Shown here: positions 7,752-15,266 of the stretch, piece by piece
How positions within the stretch are numbered: position 1 is the first letter of the stretch
Layout of the letters: each line of letters begins with the position of its first letter
DNA from: UBA6016 sp964568395
Lineage (GTDB): Bacteria > Campylobacterota > Campylobacteria > Campylobacterales > UBA6016
Direction of reading: 5' to 3'
DNA length: 64,000 bases
Assembly: GCA_964568395.1 (NCBI GenBank)
Contig: CAZMPN010000001.1
Span: forward strand, 124,001 to 188,000
Notes under the pieces: model-generated
Databases searched by the model: none
Seen by the model: only the letters and a program-made list of their open reading frames with translations
What the model was told of the DNA's origin: nothing
Translations under genes and position numbers: made by a program

Positions 7752-9025
7752 TATATATAGACGATTTATATGCTTCCGAGGCGATAGACTCGAGAGGCAA
7801 CCCTACGGTAAAAGTTACGGTTCGACTCTCCGACGGTAGTGTTGAAAGCGCGTTTGTTCCAAGCGGCGCGAGTACGGGCAAAAGAGAAGCGCTTGAGCTT
7901 AGAGACGGCGATAAGGCTAGATTTGGCGGCAAAGGCGTGCTAAAAGCCTGCGAAAACGTAAAAACATTGATAGCCGACGAGCTAATAGGTCTTAGCCCGT
8001 TCAATCAAGGCCACATAGACGCGATAATCAAGAGAGTGGACGGTACGGATAATTATTCAAATATAGGCGCGAACGCCGCGCTTGGCGTATCTATGGCGGT
8101 GGCGAGAGCCGCTGCAAGCTCCCTTGGCGTGCCTCTTTATAGATACCTTGGCGGCGCAAACGCCGTAGTATTGCCGACGCCGATGCTAAACATTATTAAC
8201 GGTGGAGCGCACGCCGCAAATAGCGCGGATTTCCAAGAGTATATGATCATGCCTATAGGCTTTGACAGCTTCAGGGAAGCGCTAAGAGCTTCGGCGGAAG
8301 TTTATCAAGCGCTAAAAAAAGTTCTTCATGACGAGGGACATTCTACGAACATAGGCGACGAAGGCGGTTTTGCGCCATCGCTTGCCAACAACGAAGAGCC
8401 GATCCAAAAAATCATGAAAGCGATAGAGGCGGCCGGATACAGACCGGGAGAGCAGATAGCGATAGCTCTTGACGTTGCTTCTAGCGAGTTTTATGAAAAC
8501 GGAAAATACAACCTGCACACCGAAAACAGAGCGCTGACAAGCTCCGAGATGGTCGATTACTATGAGACGCTAATCTCGAAATACCCTATCGTTTCTATCG
8601 AAGACGGTCTTGACGAAGGTGACTGGGACGGCTGGGCTGAGCTTACAAAAAGACTTGGCGGTAAAGTGCAGCTAGTCGGCGACGACCTATTTGTAACAAA
8701 CAAAAAAATAGTCGCGGAGGGAATCGAGAAAAACATCGCAAACTCCGTACTTATCAAGCTAAACCAAATAGGTACGCTATCGGAGACGATGCAGACGATG
8801 AGGCTTGCGCATAGAAACGACTATACGTGCATCGTTTCACACAGAAGCGGCGAAACGGAAGACAGCTTCATAGCAGACCTGGCCGTAGCCGTAAATTCAG
8901 GGCAAATAAAGACCGGCTCTACCGCAAGAAGCGAGCGTATAGCGAAATACAACAGGCTCCTAGAGATAGAAGAAGAGCTCGGCGACGCCGCGGAATACAT
9001 AGGAAGAAGCATTTTCAAAAAATAA
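7748..9025 (+). CDS. eno: enolase
   Basis: Interconverts 2-phosphoglycerate and phosphoenolpyruvate in glycolysis and gluconeogenesis. SGASTGKREALELRD, the metal ligands in ALDVASSEFY, SIEDGLDE and GDDLFVTN, the catalytic lysine region IKLNQIGTL and the SHRSGETEDSFIADLAV signature are complete over 425 residues. The ATGA overlap with recA indicates translational coupling, and a recA-eno order is shared with Campylobacter. The end of gpmI, the preceding glycolytic step, is also in this window. Confidence 0.98.
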   Translation: MIYIDDLYASEAIDSRGNPTVKVTVRLSDGSVESAFVPSGASTGKREALELRDGDKARFGGKGVLKACENVKTLIADELIGLSPFNQGHIDAIIKRVDGTDNYSNIGANAALGVSMAVARAAASSLGVPLYRYLGGANAVVLPTPMLNIINGGAHAANSADFQEYMIMPIGFDSFREALRASAEVYQALKKVLHDEGHSTNIGDEGGFAPSLANNEEPIQKIMKAIEAAGYRPGEQIAIALDVASSEFYENGKYNLHTENRALTSSEMVDYYETLISKYPIVSIEDGLDEGDWDGWAELTKRLGGKVQLVGDDLFVTNKKIVAEGIEKNIANSVLIKLNQIGTLSETMQTMRLAHRNDYTCIVSHRSGETEDSFIADLAVAVNSGQIKTGSTARSERIAKYNRLLEIEEELGDAAEYIGRSIFKK

Positions 9026-9028
9026 GCC

Positions 9029-9304
9029 ATGAATGAGATTTTAGAAGAGCTTGGAACGCCAAAACGCAAACCCCTGTTTGACTTTAGCAGGGGTGTTTGG
9101 AAGCTTCTGGCTCTCTTCTCGCTCGTAGCCGTATTTGCGGTATATACAGGCAATCTTCTGTTTGGGCAAAACTCCATATCCACTCTTTTTACCTTAGAAG
9201 ACCAAAGAGACCATCTTAAAACAGAGATAGAGCGTCTAAAAGAACAAAACGCAAAATATCAAAAAGAGTATTTTGAGCTAAAAAGATTAGAGGGCGGAAG
9301 TTGA
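9029..9304 (+). CDS. FtsB/DivIC-like membrane coiled-coil protein
   Basis: A 91-residue protein with one membrane segment (about 25-45) followed by a periplasmic coiled coil (about 58-88) rich in Leu, Glu and Lys. That is the architecture of FtsB/DivIC septum proteins, which bridge FtsL and FtsQ at the division site. It is three bases after eno and overlaps the next gene (TTGA). Sequence identity to FtsB is weak by eye, so the assignment rests on architecture and on a similar protein following eno in Campylobacter. Confidence 0.65.
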   Translation: MNEILEELGTPKRKPLFDFSRGVWKLLALFSLVAVFAVYTGNLLFGQNSISTLFTLEDQRDHLKTEIERLKEQNAKYQKEYFELKRLEGGS

Positions 9305-9582
9305 GGAAAGTTTTTTTGATTTGCTGCATCGTTGCCGTTGCGGTTTTTGCCAGGGAAAATCCTTTTAAAAGTCCAAGTCAGGCCAATATCTCGGAGGCCT
9401 CGATGGAGAACATAAACAAGATAGAAAAACTGCAAAGCCTCACGATAACACCTCCGGTAGAGTCTGTAAAAATAAAAAAAATAACCATAGAGTACCAGTC
9501 GATAGACGGCGTGAAAATCAAAAAGACATACGACATAGAAAAAGGAATAGATCCGCTTAAGACTATTAAGGTGTCACAGTGA
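9301..9582 (+). CDS. secreted 93-residue protein, AMIN-protein-like N-terminus
   Basis: Begins with TTG in a TTGA overlap with the upstream gene. It has a signal peptide (about 1-17, ending VFA) and then an ENPF motif like the mature start of Campylobacterota AMIN-domain proteins. The last 40 residues form Lys/Ile/Thr strands (KIKKITIEYQ, VKIKKTYDIEK). It may be a shortened relative of the longer AMIN protein that follows the FtsB-like gene in Campylobacter. No catalytic motif is visible. Periplasmic location is likely; the function is unknown. The stop overlaps the aroK start. Confidence 0.55.
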   Translation: MRKVFLICCIVAVAVFARENPFKSPSQANISEASMENINKIEKLQSLTITPPVESVKIKKITIEYQSIDGVKIKKTYDIEKGIDPLKTIKVSQ

Positions 9583-10067
9583 ACAACATAGTTTTGATAG
9601 GTTTTATGGGAAGCGGAAAAAGCTCTGTCGGGCGCGCGCTCGCAAAAGAGAGAGGGCTTTATTTTGTAGATACCGACGCGCTTATCGAGAGTTTTGAAGG
9701 CCGTAAAATCAGGGATATATTTGAGCTTAGCGGAGAGGCGTATTTTAGAGAGTTAGAGAAAAAATGCTTCGAGTGGCTAAGTAGTAGCGTCTCAAACGCC
9801 GTAATATCGACAGGCGGCGGTATGCCGACAGTTATAGATGATTTTACTCCTCTTGGAAAGACAATATATCTAAAAGTCGGTTTTGAAACACTGCTGGAGA
9901 GGCTAAAGGCTGAAGAGTTCGATAAAAGGCCTTTGTTTGCCGACGTGGAGTTTGCCCGCAAAATATTTGAAGCTAGAGAGCCTATTTACGCCGCCAAAGC
10001 CGATGTTCTGGTAGATGCGAACAGGGATTTTGAAGAGGTATTAAGAGAGGTATCTAGGAAGGCCTAA
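9579..10067 (+). CDS. aroK: shikimate kinase
   Basis: Phosphorylates shikimate with ATP in aromatic amino-acid synthesis; aroC, two steps later, is also in the window. The P-loop GFMGSGKSSVG is at residues 8-18, the DTD motif near 32-34, the substrate-binding GGGMP near 80 and the lid arginine in EFDKRPLF. The GTG start lies in a GTGA overlap with the secreted protein upstream. 162 residues is normal. This gene ends the recA operon. Confidence 0.95.
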   Translation: MNNIVLIGFMGSGKSSVGRALAKERGLYFVDTDALIESFEGRKIRDIFELSGEAYFRELEKKCFEWLSSSVSNAVISTGGGMPTVIDDFTPLGKTIYLKVGFETLLERLKAEEFDKRPLFADVEFARKIFEAREPIYAAKADVLVDANRDFEEVLREVSRKA

Positions 10068-10090
10068 GGCCTCCGCTAGATTTTATTTTT
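10054..10090 (+). terminator. terminator of the recA-aroK operon
   Basis: An inverted repeat straddles the aroK stop: CTAG (10054-10057) and AGGCC (10060-10064) pair with GGCCT (10068-10072) and CTAG (10076-10079), followed by ATTTTATTTTT. The porin gene converges onto it, and its stop lies in the T-tract. Confidence 0.65.
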
Positions 10091-11603
10091 AGTATCTATA
10101 TCTGATATATGCTCTTGCGTCAGATGCAGATTTAACAGGATTTTGCATTTGTGCTACCGCCTCATCCATTGTCATAGGTGCGCCCTCTGCGCCGAAGAAG
10201 CTGTTGCTCCCGGTATAGTCATAGCTGATATGCGTATACCTGATTTGTGCGTCTAGGTTTTTTGCAAGCGGTTGTGTGTAGTAACCTTCCCACGCTTTAC
10301 CTCTAGCCGCAAGTTTGGAGCCTATCATAGTGTCTTCACCGTATGTTACGCTTCTCCAGTATTTTGAGCCTTGATTGTACTCGATACCGATTTTGCCGTC
10401 TTTTGTGAATACCGCAGGCATCTGTACTCCAGCCCACCATGAGCTACCAAATCTGCCTTCTGTTTGACCAAGCATCCCATTGCCGTTAGGTTGTGTTTTT
10501 GAGAAAGCATAGCTTACAAAAGCTGTTGTATTATCAAGGAAGTTTGACCATCCATTGCCTATGCCGTTTGCCATAGCCATGACTGTGCCACCGTAGAGGT
10601 TGCCAACATTATGAAATGGAATGCCACCCATGTATGTTAATAGGTCATTAACTGTCGCTGTTCCATTGTTTACTTTGCCATACGCAGTTTGCCAGTTCAT
10701 CATATCTGTTCCAGTAAAGCCTATCATATTGTGTGCTTTAAGGAACATTGAGTGTACTGAGTATTGACCGTCATCATATGGAACAAAGATGAAGCCGGCT
10801 AGATCCACGTCTGCATTTTTGCTCTTGTCTTTTGAATAATCTGTTCCATCCATGCTAAATCTTTGCTTGGCATTTGTAAGGCCTTTACCCATGCAAAGCT
10901 TGAAGTACATACCAGGGATATTTGTCACTTTATCAAGGTCAAATTTGAAGCTTGCACCGTCGTATTCAACATTGATTAGGTGTGATAGCGGAGAGTTTGC
11001 GTCTGCATTGCCCTCTCTAAGGTTTCCAGGAAGGCCGTCATAAGATGGTCTTCTACCGACGCTTGCAGTATATGGGATTGGGCCTGCATCACCGAAGTAG
11101 ATGAAGTAGGCTTCTTTTACTTTTACAGTATTGTCGGTAGCGTTTTCGTTTGTTACCCAGTCAAAGTTTGCATAGCCAGGCGCTGTATTTGATTGGCTGT
11201 GGTTTGCGGTATCACCAAACGCTTTGTTGTACGAGAGTTTACCGATGAAGCTAAGCTCTTTTGTTGGAGCCGCTTTCATGCCAAGAACTAGCCTGTTTGT
11301 AAGAAGCGCTGAGTTTGCAGCGGCGTTAGGTCCACCGTTTGCGCCGGCTAGTTGGTATCTTACATAATCATAGCTAGCTCTGTAGTCAGCATCCCACTTA
11401 AGGTTGTCGCCGCCGGTTCTTACTTTTAGCTCTTTTATCTGTTTGGCAACCGTCGCAAGATCGGCAGCCTCTTGATTTTTTTTGAGTTCGGCTATTTGAG
11501 CTTTTAGTTCGTTTAGCTCGTTTTTTAGCGCCGATACGTCGTCAGCCGCAAATGCGGAAGTAGCAAGGATAGCCGCCAGTGAAAATACACCGATTTTCTT
11601 CAT
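10089..11603 (-). CDS. major outer-membrane porin-like protein (DUF3373-type)
   Basis: The true start is ATG 11603, preceded by GGAG at 8 bases; an in-frame extension to 11669 overlaps the cytochrome gene and is not credible. The 504-residue protein has a signal peptide (1-19, ending AFA), a coiled coil at about 22-70 (LKNELNELKAQIAELKK), then a long stretch of Gly/Asn/Tyr-rich alternating strands and a C-terminal YIRYRY ending in an aromatic residue, as outer-membrane barrels do. It resembles the DUF3373 putative porins of Campylobacterota. It follows a cytochrome c gene and shares its promoter region. The transported substrate is unknown. Confidence 0.75.
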   Translation of the reverse strand: MKKIGVFSLAAILATSAFAADDVSALKNELNELKAQIAELKKNQEAADLATVAKQIKELKVRTGGDNLKWDADYRASYDYVRYQLAGANGGPNAAANSALLTNRLVLGMKAAPTKELSFIGKLSYNKAFGDTANHSQSNTAPGYANFDWVTNENATDNTVKVKEAYFIYFGDAGPIPYTASVGRRPSYDGLPGNLREGNADANSPLSHLINVEYDGASFKFDLDKVTNIPGMYFKLCMGKGLTNAKQRFSMDGTDYSKDKSKNADVDLAGFIFVPYDDGQYSVHSMFLKAHNMIGFTGTDMMNWQTAYGKVNNGTATVNDLLTYMGGIPFHNVGNLYGGTVMAMANGIGNGWSNFLDNTTAFVSYAFSKTQPNGNGMLGQTEGRFGSSWWAGVQMPAVFTKDGKIGIEYNQGSKYWRSVTYGEDTMIGSKLAARGKAWEGYYTQPLAKNLDAQIRYTHISYDYTGSNSFFGAEGAPMTMDEAVAQMQNPVKSASDARAYIRYRY

Positions 11604-11649
11604 CTGTTCTCCTATTTTTGATTTTGGTTTTATGCGTGTACCAATAAAA

Positions 11650-11979
11650 TTAGCCGCAGGCCGGCACATTGCCGCTGTCGGAGCCGTATTCTTTCAAGAA
11701 CTCATGTAGGTCTTGCATCTGTCCTTTAAATGACGGACCGCCAAAATAAGACGACGCCTTAGGATCGCTCTTATGTTTTTCTATCAAAGAGGCGGCGTCG
11801 TTTGAAAACCACTTGTCCCATCCGGCTTGGGTTGCCATCGCGGCGCCTTTTACGCCGTTGCCGTGACAGCTCTTGCAAGCTTTTAGGTAAAGTTTTTGGC
11901 CTTCTTCAACGCCTCCAAAAGATGCAGTGGACAAAGCTACGGTAAGCATTGCCGTTTGCAAAAGTTTTTGTATATTCAT
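11650..11979 (-). CDS. mono-haem c-type cytochrome, periplasmic
   Basis: A 109-residue protein: signal peptide 1-23, then one haem site CKSCH at residues 35-39, and a C-terminal helix region ending VPACG. ATG 11979 is preceded by GGAGGAG at six bases; a GTG two codons earlier abuts the Shine-Dalgarno and is unlikely. The spacing between haem site and C-terminus fits a small class I cytochrome c. It lies 46 bases upstream of the porin, so the two form a unit. A perfect FNR-type site lies 124-137 bases upstream, suggesting control by oxygen or an alternative electron acceptor. The role is inferred only from the haem motif. Confidence 0.8.
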   Translation of the reverse strand: MNIQKLLQTAMLTVALSTASFGGVEEGQKLYLKACKSCHGNGVKGAAMATQAGWDKWFSNDAASLIEKHKSDPKASSYFGGPSFKGQMQDLHEFLKEYGSDSGNVPACG

Positions 11980-12102
11980 AAACACTCCTCCTATACGTAT
12001 TCGATTTTATGATAAGAAATATTAACTAAAGATTAAATATTAATTTTTGTAATTTTTTTTATCAGCTTTTCGCCAAACGTAACATAAGAATTTGTAAAGT
12101 TA

Positions 12103-12116
12103 TTGATATGAATCAA
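12103..12116 (-). promoter_or_regulatory. perfect FNR/CRP-family operator upstream of cytochrome c-porin unit
   Basis: TTGATATGAATCAA equals the FNR consensus TTGAT-N4-ATCAA with both half-sites exact. It is centred about 130 bases before the cytochrome c ATG, in an AT-rich gap where no other plus-strand gene follows. A weak -10-like TACGTT on the minus strand is centred 31 bases further on, roughly where an FNR class II promoter would have it, but a start nearer the gene is also possible. Confidence 0.6.
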
Positions 12117-12143
12117 AAATGTAGTAGAGGGTAAATAATGAGG

Positions 12144-12170
12144 AAAGAGAGGGTTTCTCCCTCTCTCTTT
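12144..12170 (-). terminator. terminator after the 54-residue gene
   Basis: On the minus strand, AAAGAGAGAGGG, a short AGAAA loop and CCCTCTCTTT form a hairpin just after the stop at 12173, followed by CCTCATTATTT. The stem is at least seven perfect base pairs. The T-run is imperfect. Confidence 0.55.
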
Positions 12171-12172
12171 GA

Positions 12173-12337
12173 TTATAGAGAAACGCCGCTTTCTTCAGAC
12201 GCTTCCGAGATTCTGACGATATCGTTTTCATCTTTTTCTAGCAGATGAAAGGCCTTGCCGTCTTCTTTTCTTATCCAGTACGAATTTTCCTCGTCGTACT
12301 CGAAACCTTGTAAAACTTCGGAATATGAAATCTTCAT
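12173..12337 (-). CDS. 54-residue protein, UPF0158-like fragment
   Basis: A small reading frame with a good AAGGA ribosome site seven bases before ATG 12337 and a hairpin directly after the stop. It is acidic (many Glu and Asp) and aromatic, with a YDEENSYWIRKEDGKAF core. The pattern of an acidic turn, Tyr-Trp and then K-x-x-G-x-x-F resembles the N-terminal part of UPF0158 proteins, but that is a by-eye impression. No signal or membrane segment is present. It stands alone between the FNR-type site and tRNA-Arg. A TGTAAAAT -10-like element lies about 85 bases upstream on the minus strand. Confidence 0.6.
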   Translation of the reverse strand: MKISYSEVLQGFEYDEENSYWIRKEDGKAFHLLEKDENDIVRISEASEESGVSL

Positions 12338-12514
12338 CTTGAATTCCTTGTGTTAAGGTATTAAATATGTGCAAAAAACGCTCCAAATTTTTCGGATCTG
12401 TTTTGTGCGCTTTTGGTGCTAATTTTACAAAAACTGGCGTAAAAAATAGATAAATTTGATATTAAATCGGCAAAAAGTGATACGAAGTGATACGGATAGC
12501 GGATTTTATTTTGG

Positions 12515-12591
12515 TGGTGCCCCGGAGTGGATTCGAACCAATGGCCTCAGAATTAGGAATTCTGCGCTCTATCCATCTGAGCTACCGGGAC
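12515..12591 (-). tRNA. tRNA-Arg, anticodon CCT
   Basis: Cloverleaf read on the minus strand: acceptor GTCCCGG pairs with CCGGGGC; D arm GCTC/GAGC; anticodon stem CAGAA/TTCTG with loop TTCCTAA, giving anticodon CCT (reads AGG); T loop TTCGAAT. CCA is encoded at the 3' end. The T stem (ATTGG/CCACT) has one T-C mismatch at its second pair, which is slightly unusual. Confidence 0.93.
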
Positions 12592-12630
12592 ATAGGCGGT
12601 AATTATATCAAAATTCCCTTTTTGGGTCTA

Positions 12631-13743
12631 TTAGAGCTTTGTCAAAAAAACGGAGAATATTTTGGCTAGCTTTTGTATCTCATCGGCGGTTACGCATTCG
12701 TTCGGGGCGTGTATGGTTTCGTTTCTTGGTCCAAACTCCAATACCGTTATGCCCTCTCTGGCTATAAACCTTGCGTCGCTAGTGCCGCCCGCAGTAGAGG
12801 CCTTTGGCTTTTGCCCGGTAACGCCCTCTACGCACTCTCCTAGTTTTTCGAAGTAGAGTTTTGATTTTTCGTCTTTTTCTAGCACAAAAGAGTTTGAGCT
12901 TTGGCTCATCTCTATCTCGAACTTTTCTATTTTGGCTTTTCGCATCGCCTCTTTCAAAAATACGTCCACTTTTTTGGTATCCGTAGCCGTAGAGTTTCTG
13001 ATATTGAAAAGTATCTCCAGCTCGCTCGGGATTACGTTGTGTTTGCCGTAGCCGCTTTTTATATCGGTTATTACAAGACGGCTCGGCGCAAAAAATTCGT
13101 CCCCATCGTCAAGCTCCTTGTCTGCTATAAGCGTAAGTAGCCTTGAGGCCAAAACGACCGGATTTATCGCTTTTTCCGGATATGCCGCATGTCCGCCGCG
13201 TCCTATTATTTTTATTTTACCGTTTATGGAGCCTCTGCGCCCAACTTTTATCGTATCGCCAAAAAACGCTTCGCACGTGGGCTCCGCCACTATGCAAAAA
13301 TCTGGAAGCATCTTCAGCTCTTTTAATCTTTCAAGCATCAAAGCCGTGCCGTATACGGCGTCGCCCTCTTCGTCGCTTGTGATAAGCGTGGATAGCGTCC
13401 CTTTGAAGTTTTCGGTATGTTTCAGCGCATAAAGGAAGGCCGCCACCCCGCCCTTCATATCGGCGGCTCCTCTACCGTATATGACGCCGTCCTGCTCCGT
13501 CGCCTCGAAAGGGTCAGTTCTCCACTCCCCGCCGGCCGGAACTACGTCTATATGTCCGGCAAAGCATATATGAGGCCCATCGCCGAACTTTTTGTACAAA
13601 AACAGGTTTTTGACGCCTTCTCTTTGTGTTTCTATCGCCTCGAATCCGTCGAGGTATGATTTGATAAACTCAAAGGAGCCCGCTTCGCTCGGAGTGATGG
13701 AGGGGAATGATATGAGGTGTTTTAAGAGCTCTATGGGATTCAC
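12631..13743 (-). CDS. dapE: succinyl-diaminopimelate desuccinylase
   Basis: Zinc hydrolase of the succinylase branch of lysine and meso-diaminopimelate synthesis, so it also feeds peptidoglycan. Metal and catalytic residues are visible: His63 and Asp65 in AGHIDVVP, the Asp in GRGAADMKGG, the Glu pair in SDEEG, and a C-terminal ETIHAPNE His. The 370 residues fit an M20 peptidase fold with a central dimerisation domain (GRRGSINGKIKI). The start shares one base with the end of the GGDEF gene. Confidence 0.95.
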   Translation of the reverse strand: MNPIELLKHLISFPSITPSEAGSFEFIKSYLDGFEAIETQREGVKNLFLYKKFGDGPHICFAGHIDVVPAGGEWRTDPFEATEQDGVIYGRGAADMKGGVAAFLYALKHTENFKGTLSTLITSDEEGDAVYGTALMLERLKELKMLPDFCIVAEPTCEAFFGDTIKVGRRGSINGKIKIIGRGGHAAYPEKAINPVVLASRLLTLIADKELDDGDEFFAPSRLVITDIKSGYGKHNVIPSELEILFNIRNSTATDTKKVDVFLKEAMRKAKIEKFEIEMSQSSNSFVLEKDEKSKLYFEKLGECVEGVTGQKPKASTAGGTSDARFIAREGITVLEFGPRNETIHAPNECVTADEIQKLAKIFSVFLTKL

Positions 13744-14693
13744 TAAACGCTTTCTTTGACCAGATTTTTCCCGCTTTGTTTTGCCAGTTTGAGCCCCTCT
13801 ACGGCGCGAGCCAGCATCGTAGACATATCGTCGTCGTCCCTGTGGTGTGCAACGCCCATCGATACCGTTACTTTCAGTATCTGCTCCGAATAGATGAGTT
13901 TCGAAATTTCCACTTTTGAGCGAATTCTGTTCGCTATCTCAAGCGATTTTTCTGGTACGAGCCTGTTTAGCACCATCACGAACTCCTCTTCGCCGTACCT
14001 ATATATTTTGTCACCCTCTCTGATGGAGTTCTTGAACGTGTTTGCTAGGAATATAAGGACTTTGTCTCCGGCTAAGTGTCCGAACTCCTCGTTGATCTGC
14101 GTGAAGTCGTCTACGTCGATAAGCAAGATGGTCATATCCAGCTTTCTGCCGCCGGCCGCAGATATCATCTGCTCCATGTCGCTTATGAATGCGCGCTTGT
14201 TCAGCAGTTTCGTCAGCGGATCCATTTTTGATTCGCTGAGCGCCTGCTCAAGCTCTATCTCAAGCCTTCTTATCTCTTCGTCCGAGCGTCTAAGCTCTTC
14301 TAGCAGCTGGCCTTGGAACGAGAGCATCGACTGCATGATTCGTTGGTAGTCCACATGCGCCTTGTTTACCTCGTCGAGCCTGACGCTATCCAGATAGTCG
14401 CCTTGAGCCATGACGGTTTTGGAGATCGAGCGGTTGCTGCTGCTGAAAGCGTTTAGGCTGTCTTTTGAGAGCTTGATGTATTTTTCCAGCTCTTCGTCCG
14501 CGTTTTCGGCCGAATTGCCCTCCGAGTATCTTTGGAAGAGCTTTGTTATTTCCGGATTGTCGACGTCGGTTAGTATTTCGCGAAATATTTTCTCGTAATA
14601 CTTAGGGTACGACGGAGTTTTGGTTGCGTCCAGCTTTTTTAAAACAGCTTCTCTGATCTTGAGAATAAACTCAAATACTTCTTCTTTTTCCAA
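13743..14693 (-). CDS. GGDEF-domain protein with degenerate active site and intact I-site
   Basis: 316 residues: an alpha-helical N-terminal region (1-155, ending in a coiled coil rich in Glu/Leu/Arg), then a GGDEF domain from MDPLTKLLNKRAF (about 157). The signature is GEEEF at residues 234-238 where active diguanylate cyclases have GG(D/E)EF, so the second Gly is Glu. The inhibitory c-di-GMP-binding I-site R225-x-x-D228 is intact, five residues before it. The metal Asp in LIDVDDF is present. It could be a c-di-GMP receptor rather than an enzyme. There is no receiver or membrane domain. It lies directly before dapE. Confidence 0.88.
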   Translation of the reverse strand: MEKEEVFEFILKIREAVLKKLDATKTPSYPKYYEKIFREILTDVDNPEITKLFQRYSEGNSAENADEELEKYIKLSKDSLNAFSSSNRSISKTVMAQGDYLDSVRLDEVNKAHVDYQRIMQSMLSFQGQLLEELRRSDEEIRRLEIELEQALSESKMDPLTKLLNKRAFISDMEQMISAAGGRKLDMTILLIDVDDFTQINEEFGHLAGDKVLIFLANTFKNSIREGDKIYRYGEEEFVMVLNRLVPEKSLEIANRIRSKVEISKLIYSEQILKVTVSMGVAHHRDDDDMSTMLARAVEGLKLAKQSGKNLVKESV

Positions 14694-14804
14694 CTCTCGC
14701 CGTCCTTTTTGGTGTCCACAAACAGTATGATTAAACTAAATCGATTTTATTCAAAAAATAATAAAAATTTAAACGCTAAATATTTAAGGAAATCTTATTT
14801 TTGG

Positions 14805-14810
14805 TAAAAT
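14805..14810 (+). promoter_or_regulatory. extended -10 placed for a leaderless transcript
   Basis: TGGTAAAAT ends six bases before the ATG of the lipoprotein gene at 14817, so transcription should start at or beside the A of the ATG. No ribosome-binding site fits between them. Confidence 0.55.
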
Positions 14811-14816
14811 TACGGG

Positions 14817-15266
14817 ATGAGAGTCAAGATAGCGTTCATTTTTTGCATTTTATTCGTATTTTACGGCTGTGCTACAAGCTCTGGCGAACTCGGTACGCCA
14901 AATGCAAAGGGTACAAAAAAAGAACCTGTTAATTTTGAAGATAAAAATGAGGTTTTGTCCTATATAGCAAGGGCTGCGCTTGATTTTTACCTTCAAGAAG
15001 GCGGATATGGGGAGCTAAGAGAGTTTTCCATAAACAACAAGACAAAAAAACTATTTTTTAAAACAAAGCTAAAAGGCGAGGAGAGATTCTTGTCTGTTAG
15101 CGTAGATAGATACGATATCAAAAGAGAGGGCGGAAAATATTTTTTTATCGCGAAGGGCATAACTACCGACAGGGAGTGGCTCAATATCGCGGCCAAAAAC
15201 TTTTTGGAAGAGAAAAAAATAGAGATTCCGGCTAAATATTCGATTTTTATTTTGGCGGCGATGTAA
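14817..15266 (+). CDS. hypothetical lipoprotein
   Basis: 149 residues with a signal peptide ending in a lipobox (VFYGC, Cys18), so probably membrane-anchored in the periplasm or outer membrane. The mature part begins with a Ser/Gly/Thr-rich linker (19-40), then a compact alpha/beta region with LSYIARAALDFYLQ and several Lys-rich strands. I do not recognise a family. The stop TAA shares one base with the ATG of the receiver-domain gene, so the two are coupled. Expression appears to come from a leaderless-type promoter. Confidence 0.7.
   Translation: MRVKIAFIFCILFVFYGCATSSGELGTPNAKGTKKEPVNFEDKNEVLSYIARAALDFYLQEGGYGELREFSINNKTKKLFFKTKLKGEERFLSVSVDRYDIKREGGKYFFIAKGITTDREWLNIAAKNFLEEKKIEIPAKYSIFILAAM

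Noticed and set aside
11604..11669. N-terminal extension of the porin gene into the cytochrome gene
   Set aside because: The added residues overlap the cytochrome coding end, and the signal peptide with GGAG ribosome site begins at 11603.
12476..12495. Tandem repeat of AGTGATACG just beyond the 3' end of tRNA-Arg(CCT), considered as an att scar
   Set aside because: Only two copies of nine bases, no integrase, and no copy of the tRNA 3' end nearby.
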